DNA from: Hirsutella rhossiliensis
Taxonomy: Eukaryota; Ascomycota; Sordariomycetes; Hypocreales; Ophiocordycipitaceae
Direction: 5' to 3'
NCBI RefSeq assembly: GCF_020360975.1
Contig: NW_025408670.1
Location: 5,828,001-5,892,000 of the forward strand
Length of the DNA stretch: 64,000 nt
The translations under genes were made by a program, and so were the position numbers. The notes beneath the pieces were generated by a model. It searched no databases. It was given only the letters and a program-made list of their open reading frames with translations, and was not told the DNA's origin. Positions 24,806 through 36,219 of this stretch are shown here, piece after piece; within the stretch, counting starts at the first letter, position 1, and each line of letters begins with the position of its first letter.

Positions 24806-25860
24806 AGGTAGGTATATCCTGCACCGGGTTTTACCTTGCAACTGTTTCCCGTCATCGCGGAACTGTCCGCGCTGGCCGCCTTGCAAGGCCCTTGAACCAC
24901 CTACCCAATTCGATGCCCTGGGCCAGGCAGGCATTGAAATCTTGCTTTCGCTCGCCCAGTTGCTTGGTTCCCTTCTACCGGTACTACGAATTATTAAGCT
25001 AGCCTATACGTAGCGCAGTACCTTCCTTGCCCACTTGCCACTTGCCTACATCTCCTAGGCACTAACATATGCGGACTTTGATGCCATCATACATCGTGAA
25101 TTGAAATTTTCCTCTCCCGTCGGCAGGTTCCCTTTCCAGATTCCTTCCTTCTCGCACACACACACGCACCCCTCCTTGCTCTTTCCAATCTGCGCCCCCC
25201 ACTCACCCCTCTCTTCCCAGTCTCCTCTTTCGTCCAATTGTCGGCAACCGTCGTGCCTCCCAAAAACCTCATCCGCCGTCAACAATATCAGCCTTCGCAT
25301 TTTCTCCTTGACCGGATGCGCCGCTCCTCCCTGTACTCCCCTCGGGTCCCCGGTCCGGCTGCGCGCTCATGCACTGGTCCGCGCCTCGCCTCTCTTCATC
25401 GCTGAGATAAGGCAAGGGTCCTAGGAGGGCCAACACAAGTACCTAAAGCGATAGCAGCACCAAACCAACGTGCCTCGCGCTGCGACACCCGGCGAGATAG
25501 AGTGGGAGGCACAAGGACTAGGACTCCAGCAGTAGGAGGAAGCGCGCATTCGCTACTACCGTCCAGCCGTCCATTCGCCTCGCCCAACGGCGGTTCGTTG
25601 CGCCAATAAAAAAAGAAAATCATCCCCCCCGTCGTCGTCGTCTCTCGGCGCAGATTGCCAGCCCACGACTGTGCTTGGCGAGATCCAATGAGATTCTGGG
25701 CTCTCTGCCCTCGCCAGTACCACGACGTCTTGTGGGCCCAGCCGCCGAAGCCATCAGTCACCCTGCTCTGCTCATCCGGTGGAGACGGAGCCAACCAGAC
25801 CTGCAAGCGAATCTCGGCGCCCATGTGCTTGTGCAACCTCAGTGCTTGAGCAACCCGACA

Positions 25861-28616
25861 ATGTCCGACAGCACCTCTATCCCGCCCGGTCCCTCGGAGC
25901 TGCTGGTAAGCTCGTCCCTGGGCCCGTCGCCACCGCCGGCCGGCCCTGATCCCGCTTCCTCCCAAGGAGGTGCCAAGAAGTCATCGCGCCGAGCCGCCGA
26001 CCTGCCGAGCCATAAGAGACGCTGCATCAGCACGGCTTGCATTGCGTGCCGAAAACGCAAGTCCAAGTGCGACGGCGCACTGCCCAGCTGCGCCGCCTGC
26101 GCCAGCGTCTACGGCACCGAGTGCATCTACGACCCAAACTCGGACCATCGCCGCAAGGGCGTCTACCGTGAACGCGCTGACAGCCTCAAGGCCCGCAGCT
26201 CAACCCTGCAGACAATTATCGAGGCCATTCTCAATGCATCTGAGGACCACGTCCCCGAGATTGTCCGCAAGCTTCGCGCCTGCGACAATCTCGACGTCGT
26301 TGCCCAGCAACTCGCCACTTCGGCCGCTCACGGCAGCCGCGCCGCCACCCCTGAGCACACCGACGACGAAGGGGATGCCGCGGCATACACGCCAATCCAG
26401 GGCGAGTCGGAGCTGGCCCGCAAGATGGGCGAGCTCAGGGTAGAAAACGGCTCGGTCCGCTTCATCGGCGGCACCTCGCATCTTATTTACCTGGACAATC
26501 CCGGCGATGAATCGCACGCCGACTCCGCCTTGCACCAGGTCCCCCTGAACGACAACCCAGTCACCTCTTGGACCTGCGTCACCACCGACGCCCACCTAAT
26601 CACCCACCTCATCGACATGTACTTCAACTATCACTACGCCTACTTCACTACCCTCTCCAAGAAGCTTTTTTGGCGTGACTTTGCCAAGGGCGCGTCCGGC
26701 GTGAGCGGCGACGCAACTGCCCACTGCTCTCCCCTGCTCGTCAACGCCATCCTGGCTCTTGGCTGCCATTTCACCGACTTTGCCGGCGCCTACGCCGTGC
26801 CTGGAGATAGCAGGACAAAGGGCGATCACTTCTTTGCCGAGGCGAAGCGCCTGATCCTGGCCAACGACGAGTTTGCGAAGCCGCGCCTTGTTACCGTCCA
26901 GGCCCTGGCACTCATGTCGGTTCGAGAAGCCGGCTGTGCCCGCGAGGCCAAAGGGTGGGTCTACAGTGGCATGAGCTTCCGCATGGCCCAGGACCTGGGC
27001 CTCAACCTCGAAATTCACGGAGCCTCCAAGAAGCTGATAAGCGACGAGGAGATTGATGCGAGAAAGATCACCTTCTGGGGCTGCTTCCTCTTCGACAAAT
27101 GCTGGTCCAACTACCTCGGCAGACTGCCTCAGCTACCCAAAAGCGGTTCCAACGTGTCCAAGTTCGACGTCTTCCCTGACGAGGACGCCGCGACGTGGTA
27201 CCCGCTCACCGACAAGGGCCGCAGCAATGCTTATCAGCAGCCATGGAGGACACGAGCGTCGGCTCTGCAGCTCTCGAGTTTGTCTGAGATTAGCAGCGAC
27301 CTTCTCATCTTCTTTTATCATCCCAATCACATTGGCCGATCCCGTGGCAAATCCGCAGAGCTCAAGATGCTGGGCGAGATTCACCAGCGGCTGGAGGAAT
27401 GGCGCAAGCAGTTGCCCAAGGAGTTTGAGCCTCGTGAAGGGCAACTGCCCAATGTGATCCTCATGCAGTAAGTCGCGTTTGTCCTCCGTTGTTCTGCTTT
27501 TGTTTTCGCCAGACAGCGGAAATCGAGAGCACAGTTGACGGGGAGCATAGCATGTTCTTTCATCTACAGTACATTCACCTCTTCCGGCCATTCCTCAAGT
27601 ACGCGCCTTCGGCCTCGCCATTGCCCGGCCACGTCTCTCCGCGGAGGATTTGCACGGCGAATGCCGGGGCCATTTCAAAGCTCACGCGGCTTTACAAGAA
27701 GGCCTACGACCTCCGGCAAATCTGCAACATTGCCGTGTACATGATCCACAGCGCCTCCACCATTCACCTGCTCAACTTGCCCGACAAGAGCGCCAGGCGC
27801 GACATCACGCACGGGGTGAAGCACCTAGAGGAAATAGCCGAGGACTGGCTCTGTGCACGGCGAACCTTGAGCATGCTTAGCGTTCTTGCCAGGAAATGGC
27901 GATGCGAGCTGCCAGAGGACGCGGCAAGTACCCTCAAGCGGGCCGACGAGAAGTACGGCTACTTCAGCGCGTCTGACGTCCCCTCGCCCGGGTCGAGCAC
28001 ACAGTCGACGATGCTGTCAGACGAGGACGCGGCCATGGTTTCCCAAAAGGACAACAGCCCGCTCAGCCACTACACGCAGGCACACATGACTCAGTTTACA
28101 CCGCCCGCCGCAAGCTTGGACAGCCAGATGCCCATGATGCCGCCGGCGCTACAGATGATGGGAGGTGGCCCTCGCCTTGGGCCGCAGCACCACCAGGACC
28201 TGCCCTTTGACGCTGGACAGATGGACTTTAACCCCGACGTACTCAACGGGTGGACGCGCCAACCTACGAGCGTGCCGGAGTCTGGCTATGACTCGCCGCT
28301 GGTCGCCGTCAACGGGAACGGCATGGTACCCGAGGGCAATAACCAGTCTAGCACCCGGCAGGTGCCGCCCGGGCAAGGGGTCGCCTTTGACAGCCAGCGC
28401 TGGATGCTCAACGACAGTGCGAGGTGGCATCAAACCTTTGGAAGCTGGGACGTGGGCGAAAGCGTCCCAGCAGGGGGGTCCGTCTTCATGTTCGGCAACG
28501 ATAGAAGCAACGGGATACATCAAGGCACCCCCGACGCCGGTAACCATGGCCGGGCTAACATGGAGGGACTCGCGGCTTCGTCGAGCGATAAAGGCTGGCT
28601 GCCTGACCTGGAGTGA
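25861..28616 (+). CDS. NirA/NIT4-type nitrate assimilation transcription factor
   Basis: This looks like the pathway-specific activator that switches on nitrate and nitrite reductase genes in ascomycetes, acting in the nucleus. Two exons, 25861-27467 and 27551-28616 (83-bp intron), give 890 residues. The Zn2Cys6 cluster is CIACRKRKSKCDG followed by C77, C80 and C88 (ligands 60, 63, 70, 77, 80, 88), then the family stretch YDPNSDHRRKGVYRE. The middle homology domain includes ALALMSVREAGC and RKITFWGCFLFDKCWSNYLG, and exon 2 resumes at MFFHLQYIHLFRPFLKY, matching the NirA/NIT4 architecture. The C-terminal 250 residues are Gln/Asn/Pro-rich, as expected for an activation region. The frame stays open upstream to 25,675, but 25,861 gives the usual short leader before the cluster. 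Its target genes are not in the window. Confidence 0.88.
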
Positions 28617-29589
28617 CGAGCAAGGCCGTGGGCTAAAAAGCAGACAAGAAGTCGGCAAAGTGACCAATCCCTTCAGGTGCAAGTTGGCGAAGCAAGTTGC
28701 TTTCGATATCCCCCCAGGTGGACTCGTGTCTTTATTTGTATTTGTAATGTGTAGGCGTTTATAGGGCTGGTGGCATGAGCTGACGACTCCAACGTCTCGT
28801 GTTTGATATCCAGGGGCAGGCTAGAATCCTGGAATGAAACTTGGCGGGGCAGGTAGGGCTGGCGGGCTGTTTGTCATCTACCGATTGGTGGACGCGTTGG
28901 CGTTTCCAGCCATTTCTCTATGGGGACCATGAGTGGACTGGCGATGCGAGGGTGGCTACTGGCTGTCTTTGCCTTGGTGTTTGGGCTCGGAGCCAAAGGT
29001 GACTGGCGGGGTGATGGCTAAGGCGACGGCGGCGGTGGCGGCAGGGGCTTGCTAATGAGCCCGGTGGCTTTGGGAGCGAGACGAGGTGGTAGAGGGCGTG
29101 CCGGGAGGCTGTCGAGATGACGGGCCGGCGGAGATTCGACGGGGGGACTCGAAGAGCGAGCAGTCTCGGGCTGGATAGACTCTTGTCTTTGAATAGATAC
29201 ACTGGTCAATTACTCGCAACAGGATGCCGGTCGGGCACACAAATTTGATTCTTCTTGGCCGTGATGACGCTTTCGGGCTCTTCGGCTGTATCCAACAAGT
29301 ACAATGCCTCACAGACTATCGCTAGAGGGAGATGCGCTCGCATCATCCTTGGTCATCATGTGACGCTTTCCATACGACGAAGGAGGGGAGGTCGGCAGTT
29401 GATAGAGTTTGCAAGCAACTGCTTCTTCTAGAGAGACACAGGCAGTCGTTGCGCGAGGCAGGAAGCTGCATAGCGGTTCCCTTGCGAACCATCCGGGTAC
29501 AGAAGCGCTGCTTTTCGAGGTGTGAGGTACTTTCTACCTGCCTCGGGAGCCTGTCTTGAGAAGGCGCGAGTCCCGCACCTACTGTACAT

Positions 29590-29655
29590 ACTTACCTACG
29601 TATACGAATACGAAGTATCCAAGGTACCTACCTAGGTACCTACCTAGGTAGTTAC
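29590..29655. repeat. TACCTAGGTA repeat cluster
   Basis: Tandem and inverted copies of CTACCTAGGTAC between the nirA-like and xlnR-like genes, the third such cluster in the window. Confidence 0.7.
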
Positions 29656-30272
29656 CTACTGTACCCAGTAAAACTGATGCTGGAGCAGGAACCCTGCACA
29701 CACTGTACGCGTGTCTGTCTAGGGCCCGGTGACACGGCGCAGGCAAGGATGGAAGCCACCTCGGCTGCGAGGTAACTTTTCCTCTTCACCCCTGGAGGGT
29801 GGCTTCAACCTCTCGTCACATCTCCGTATCGCCCCAGGCCCAACGACGGCTGACGCTGACGGGGTTGTGTCTCTGAGCAAGGAGGGCGCGAGGGACTTTG
29901 CAACTCTCCGCGGACAGGCAACTGAGCTGAGACTGGCCGGTCATCATGACTGCCGTCTTTGCTCCCCGTCGCACAAGGCGGAAAACAGGGCTGCCGCCGG
30001 ACCGCAGTCTCGGCGCGTGGTGCGCATCCCAGGCCAAGCATGCGGCGCGCCCCGTTGAGGGCTGGGGAACCTGGTTCCGTTGATGGCTTGGGTCGATGGG
30101 CCCGCCTCTTGTTTCATTTCCCCCGTCCCGTGGGCGAGGCGATGTGCCGTCTGGGCGTTGGCGACGCAGTGCCAAGAGGGGAAGAAAAAAAGAAGCGGAA
30201 GGTGAATGGAAAATGGCACAGGGTGGTGGCGGAGGGCGATGGCCTTGGGTGGAGGAGGTTGCCCTCTGCAAA

Positions 30273-30346
30273 GATGGCGATGGTGAGATGGCGACGGTGA
30301 GATGGCGACGGTGAGATGGCGACGGTGAGATTGATGGTGAGATGGC
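30273..30346. repeat. 14-bp tandem repeat (GATGGCGACGGTGA)n
   Basis: Four consecutive 14-bp units, the first with one change, followed by a shortened degenerate unit. Confidence 0.85.
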
Positions 30347-30876
30347 AGAGCCAAAACCGTCACGGGCTGGCTTATTGCTCGCCTGCTCTCTTGCACCCTC
30401 CTTGGCAGGGTTTTGTTCTCTTGGTGAAGAACAACAGGCCGATAGAGTTTGTCTGTCTGTTTCGTGGTCAAGCCATGCGGCGTGCTTTCATAGGCGGAAA
30501 GTTCCTCTCCCAGGAATGCCGTCGTTTATCGACCAGTCGGCGATGCCGGCTGGTTCGCCTCGACCCATCTCGTCCGCGCCCCGCCCCGCGCTCTCGGACA
30601 TGAACCGGCCGAGTTGGCCCGCCCGATGCTGGCCACGCGCCTTGGAGCAGATGTGACTCAGGGCAGCAACATGGAAACAGAGGACAGAGGGGAGGGGAGG
30701 CCGGGGGAAATGTGGGGCAGAGAGAGAGTGTGAGTGAGCGAGAGACAGTGGGAAGGGAGGAATGCGAGAGGGTGAGATATGGACAGCGAGAAGACGAGGT
30801 GGAGGAGAGTGGATCCCAGTGAGTGGGGTGAGGTGGAGAAAGGGGTTCTTTTGGCGGCGGCCACGTGGGCATGTGC

Positions 30877-30916
30877 CCGGGTATCCGGGTATCCGGGTAT
30901 CCGGGTATCTGGATAT
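30877..30916. repeat. 8-bp tandem repeat (CCGGGTAT)n
   Basis: Four perfect units followed by one degenerate unit (CTGGATAT). Confidence 0.85.
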
Positions 30917-32374
30917 CTGTCCGACGGTAAAGAAGCCCGGCGATGCAATTGATGCAATTGTTGGAGCATGTTCCACTTTTGCCTGGCTTCTCGACACTAT
31001 CTTATCTACCCGATATGTGCAGCGGTAGTCAAAAGGATGGAGTCCTGCCCACAGGCTTGCAACGCGCAGCTGGCTCGGGGAGGAGGGCGCGGGTTGCCAC
31101 GAGGAAGAGGAGAGTGAGACGACGTTGCAGCCCCAGTGTCTTGCCGACGTTTGCACCGTTGTCTATGATGGCTTTCCGGCCCTCAAGCATTATATATGCG
31201 TCGAACTCTTGGTACAGCACTGGACAACCGCACTGGACGACGACAACCGCACTGGACAAGCAACCCGGTAACGTTGCCAGCGGTCCGGGTTGGGCGTTGG
31301 GCGTCGCACCCGGCGGGCGACGTGACGAGGCAACGAGCTTCAATCCCTCGCTCTCCCCCATTGTCGACCAGTCTTGCCCCGGCTCGCGTGCATGATACGC
31401 GCCCGCAGCTTCGGACGGCACGGCATGTGCGCGCCGGCGCGGCATGCATATGCGTGGGACCGTCTGCGTGGATTCGGGATTGGGGATGGACGGACATATA
31501 ATACTGCATGTTCAGTTAATGATACAACAGTACGTATCCGTACATGGATGGGGCTTGTCCCGTCCGTAGTCCCGTATGGGCGAGCGTAGATGCGCACAGA
31601 TCTGGCTCCGTACAGTACCCGCAAGATGGCTCCGAGACGGTACGGTCCTCATTCCGCGGGGCTGCTCATTGCGGCCGAGGAATACTTTTGTGTCCGTACC
31701 TGCCGGGGGTGCTGCATGGTGCCTGCTGCCGGTGGGTGCATGGGAGCATGGGTGCATGGGTGACGGGTGATGAGTGATGATGGGTGGTGGGTGGTGGCCC
31801 TGGTGAGTGGCGGCCCTGGTGGGGGTGGTGGGTACATGGACAAGCAAGCAGGCACACAGCACAGAGGCGATAGTCGCTCACGTGCCGGCCTATAAGGAGC
31901 CTTGCCTATAGAATCCCTGGAAGTCGACAACTCTCCCACTCACCGTCAACTCAACCAACCATCGGCGCACCTCATCCCACGCGCTCGCATGCGTGCTGTG
32001 CGCCCCCACGTCCCGTCCAGTCGCCCCTTCCAGCCGCCCCCTACACCATGTCTATACCGCCTTGCTCGGCGCTTTGTTATTCCCTTCATCTCCATTCGTC
32101 CAGTCCTTTCTCGGGGACCTGAAGGTGGGAGGGGGGCCCCTGGTCAACGTAACACGCCAAAAATCCAGTCTCGCTCTCCTTTCCCGCAAAAAGCAACGGG
32201 CCCAAGCAGAGAAGAAGACAAAAAAAAGAGCGGCGGCGAGAGTTCGGGGTACCATCTGTTGGGCTGTGCGTCGGTCCATGTTGCCTTGGTCCGCCTGGTT
32301 GGACTCCTCCTTGCCCTGTCCTGTCGCTTCTGTCGCCGCTGCTCGCTACCTACCAGTGCCGGGAACAGAGGAAG

Positions 32375-32511
32375 GTGAGGGGAGGAGGAGGGAGAAGAAG
32401 AAGAGGGAGAAGAAGAAGAAGAAGAAGAAGGAGAAGAAGAGGGAGAAGAAGAAGGAGAAGAAGAGGGAGAAGAAGAAGAAGAAGAAGAAGAAGAAGAAGG
32501 AAAAAGGAGAC
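32375..32511. repeat. GAA/GAG purine tract upstream of xlnR-like gene
   Basis: About 137 bp of nearly pure purine, mostly GAAGAA and GAGGGAGAAGA units. It lies roughly 0.7-0.85 kb upstream of the start codon, in promoter or 5' UTR sequence. Lys/Glu/Arg-rich frames through it are artefacts of composition. Confidence 0.85.
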
Positions 32512-33220
32512 GAGCGCGAGGAGCGGGAGGGGCGGGCCCGCTCGCCTAGGCACGACGCCGCCGTCGCCCCACCCCCCTTCGGAGCTGCCTCGGAGCCACG
32601 GCCGCGCTTTTTGCATCCTGCTGCCGTACGATACAGTCATCTTTTTCGGCGCCATGCCTGTCGGGAGAGCAAGGACCGGTCAGCGTCTCCGGCTGTCCAC
32701 TGTCGACTGCCGTCGTGGGGATTGACGATGACGATGATGGACAAGGACATCCAAAACGGCTTCCTCACCGATCTTGGGACGTCCACATTGTTCAGACACT
32801 GCAAAGCGAGAGATTATATCCAAAACTTAGCGTTTGCGTGCTGGATCGACTCCCTTGTCCGTGGAGCACGAGAAGTTACCTCATCCCATCCAGCGCCCCG
32901 CCTCTACTCTCTCCATGTATTTTCCTCTCTCCCTCTCTCCCTGCCTCCTTGTCCTTCTCTCTTCCAACCGTCACCCTCCACCCCCCTCGGCCCTTTGTCC
33001 TCGACTTATTAGAGTCGGTCCCCTTGTTGGGCTTCTTCACCAGCCTATAGCCGTACTTGGCTGGCGTCAGTCAAACCTCTTCTGTTCCAGAATCTACAGC
33101 TACGTACGCGCGTGCCTGAACACGCCCCGGCCCCGAACAGCCTCGACCTGTCATCGTCAACCAACAGCAACCCCAACGACCCCAACGACCACAACAACCT
33201 CAGCAGCAGAGAAACAGCCC

Positions 33221-36219
33221 ATGACGGGCCCCAGCCTGTATGCGCTAGACACAGCACTCGCCTCCGTGGAAATGTTCTCCAACCCCTACAACCATTTCTC
33301 GCCCCAGGACGATTTCGCCGCTCCCCCCACCGCCCTCGACAACTACTCGGCCCAGCCTCGCTTCCATCCCGGGTCCCTGCCCGCCTACCACAATGCTCAG
33401 CAAGACTCGGCCCCCTCGTCTGCCGTCGAGTCGCTCCCGGGAGACGAGGGCATCCTGCCATGGGGTCCTCCCTTCCAACCGGCGGCGCCCGCAGCTCACA
33501 CCAAGCCCAAGCGGCAGCACGCCGACGACTCGTCCGGCACCTCGGCTCAGGTCCGCAGGAGGAGGGTCAGTCGCGCATGCGATCAGTGCAACCAACTGCG
33601 CACCAAGTGCGACGGGCAGCATCCTTGTGCCCACTGCATCGGTACCGTCCCCCTCTCCCCCTCCCCCTGAGCCGCCAGGCCCTCTCCATGCTGACGCGTC
33701 TCTCGTGGCCACCTACAGACATCAACCTCGCCTGTGAGTACATGCGTGAAAAGAAGAAGCGAGGCAAGGCGTCGCGCAAAGATCTCGCCCAGCGGTCCGC
33801 AGCCGCCGCCGCCGCCGCCGTGCACAACCGTCGCCAGAGTCCCCCGAAGACCCAAACGCCGAGTGAGCCATCCGATGTCTCCAAAGGCGGCAGCCGGGCG
33901 AGCAGCTTGCCGAGCGACTCTGGCGACAACGGCAGCGACTATCCGCCCCATGCACATGTCGAGTCCCACTTTGGCCAGCCCCCTGACCTCGATGTCATGT
34001 CCCACCATCCGCGGCCCGCCCATCTCGACGCCACGACAGTCGCCGGCTATTCGAGGTTTCCGCCCGACTTTGAGGGGCATGGCCTTCAGGTCGACGTGGC
34101 GTCGGCTGAAATGAGTCGCATGGCCGACAAGTCCAACGACTATGCCAACTGTCCCGGCCCCGAGATATCGCTTGGCCTGGCACTGTCAGGTCGGGCGGGC
34201 TTCGACGACGGCTCCGGCATCGTCATCGAGGGCGCCGCTATTGGCGGCTATCCCATGGCCACGGTTGCTTCGCCCGGCTGGGGAATGCCCATGTCGTCGC
34301 CGCCGCCGCCGGCCCAATTTCAAACACAGCCGTCGTATTCCAAGGCAGCTTGTCCGCAGCTCCGCTACCCGGTCCTCGAGCCCCTTGTTCCCTATCTGGA
34401 CAACGCGACACTGCCCCTGGCTATGGCCTGCGACTTGCTTGACCTCTACTTCTCCTCGTCTTCGTCTGTCCTGCTGCACCCCGTGTCGCCCTACGTGCTG
34501 GGATTCGTCTTTCGGAAACGGTCATTTCTGCATCCGACCAACCCGAGAAAATGCCAGCCCGCGCTCCTCGCCAGTATCCTGTGGGTGGCTGCCCAGACGA
34601 GCGACGCTGCCATGCTGACGAGCTCGCCGCCGGCCCGCGCCATGGTCTGCCAGAGGCTGCTGGACCTCACCCTTCGCCTGCTCAAGCCCCTTGTTCACGT
34701 CCCGACAGACGCCGCTTGCTCGTCGGCAGACGCCGCCCTTGCCTCCCTGTCTCTCGGCAGCCTAGGCGCAGCGATGCCTGGCCCGGTTGGCATGGACACC
34801 CTGACCGTCGAGAGTGGTCCTTTGGGAGGCGCCGGCCATGTCGATGACGTTGTCACGTACATACACCTCGCCACCGTCGCCTCGGCCGGCGAGTACAAGG
34901 GAGCCAGCCTGCGTTGGTGGAACGCAGCCTGGTCCCTTGCTCGGGAGCTGAAGCTCGGCCGGGAGCTTGCGCCCAGCCAGCCCGGCCGGAGCCACGATGG
35001 GAGCACGCTCGACGGCCCCAATGGCCATCACCGGTGCGGAAGCTCACCCAGCGAGGAAGAGAGGGAAGAGCGGAGGAGGATCTGGTGGCTGTTGTACATT
35101 GTCGACCGTCATGTGGCCCTTTGCTACAACCGCCCTTTGTCTCTTCTCGACGTCGAATGTGAAGGACTCTTGCGGCCGATGGACGACGCCGCATGGCAGA
35201 GGGGCGAGTGCCCATGCGGATGCGAGACAGGGGTTGGTCTAAGTGCGTCCGGCTCTGTCTGCCGCGATTCCAGGACCCCGGCCGCCATGGGGAGTCCGGC
35301 TCGGTTTGAGTGCCGCGGGCACGACATCTTTGGCTACTTTCTCCCGCCCATGACGATACTAGGCGAGATTGTCGACTTGCACCACGCCCGAAACCATCCC
35401 AGGTTCGGCCTCGGTCTGCGAGCAGCCCACGACTGGGACGAGCAGGCCGTGGAGATTCGGCGCCACATCGACATGTACGAGCAGAGCCTGGCGAGATTCG
35501 AGGAGAGCCACTTGATGACGAGGCCGGCAGATGGCGTCGTGGGAGAGCACGGCAGCGAGGTGCGGAGAGGCGCCGAGACGAGGAGCCGCAGCCGCAGCCA
35601 CAGCCCTTCGATGCACTCGACCCGGGGGGCGAAGCGGCTGACGGAGAGCGAGGTCCAGACGCGCATCGTGGTGGCGTACGGGACGCAGATTATGCACGTG
35701 CTGCACATCCTGTTGGCCGGCAAGTGGGATCCCATCGGCCTCCTCGACGACCACGACTTGTGGATCTCGTCGCAGTCCTTCTTCAAGGCCACGAGGCACG
35801 CCGTCTCGGCTGCCGACGCCATCGGGCGGATCCTCGAGTACGACCCGGGGCTGGAGTTTATGCCCTTTTTCTTCGGCATCTACCTCTTGCAGGGGTCCTT
35901 TCTGCTGCTCCTGATGGCCGACAAGCTCCGGGCCGAGGCGTCGCCAAACGTCGTCCGGGCCTGCGAAACCATTGTGCGGGCGCACGAGGCGTGCGTCGTC
36001 ACGCTCAGCACCGAGTACCAGGTAAGCCTCGAGCCCTTGCCTTTTGTTCGTGGACTAATTAAGACGCGATGGCAGCGCAACTTCAACAAGGTGATGCGTA
36101 GCGCCCTGGCCGTTGTCCGCGGCCGCGTTCCCGAGGACGGCGGGGAGCAGCGGCAGCGGTGGAGGGAGCTTCTCGGGCTGTACCGATGGACGGGGGACGG
36201 GACGGGCCTCGCGCTCTGA
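33221..36219 (+). CDS. XlnR/Xyr1-type xylanolytic and cellulolytic transcriptional activator
   Basis: This is a Zn2Cys6 regulator that activates xylanase, cellulase and D-xylose catabolic genes. Exons 33221-33641, 33719-36021 and 36076-36219 give 955 residues. The cluster is SRACDQCNQLRTKCDG followed by CAHC and a sixth Cys (120, 123, 130, 136, 139, 146). The first intron falls between the fifth and sixth Cys, and KKKRGKASRKDL follows. Signature stretches include LRYPVLEPLVPYL, SPYVLGFVFRKRSFLHPTN, YKGASLRWWNAAWSLARELK and the end LYRWTGDGTGLAL. The second intron is only 54 bp, a multiple of three with no stop. The start is uncertain: ATG 33,272 (MFSNPYNHF) resembles the family N-terminus MLSNP and has a purine at -3, so translation may begin there. 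Confidence 0.9.

Larger units (their letters stand above)
22168..25860. other. Long intergenic region upstream of the nirA-like gene
   Basis: 3.7 kb without a gene I can support. Open frames here are short, mutually overlapping and low in complexity. It contains purine-rich DNA (about 23,688-23,762), two clusters of GGTACCTAGGTA-like repeats (about 23,205-23,245 and 24,590-24,800), and pyrimidine-rich DNA at 25,100-25,260 that could be 5' UTR or core promoter of the following regulator. Confidence 0.6.
28617..33220. other. Long intergenic region upstream of the xlnR-like gene
   Basis: 4.6 kb with no gene I can support. It holds a TACCTAGGTA cluster (about 29,590-29,655), two short tandem repeats (30,273 and 30,877), a GAA/GAG-rich tract (32,375-32,511), a possible TATA motif CCTATAAGG near 31,890, and pyrimidine-rich DNA from about 32,880 to 33,005. 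Frames of 100-340 codons here owe their length to low-complexity composition and encode basic, Arg/Pro/Lys-rich text with no recognisable domain. Confidence 0.6.

Noticed and set aside
31993..33012. 339-codon frame before the XlnR-like gene
   Set aside because: Most of its length is a Lys/Glu/Arg translation of the purine tract. It has no domain and no plausible start, and it overlaps the probable 5' UTR.
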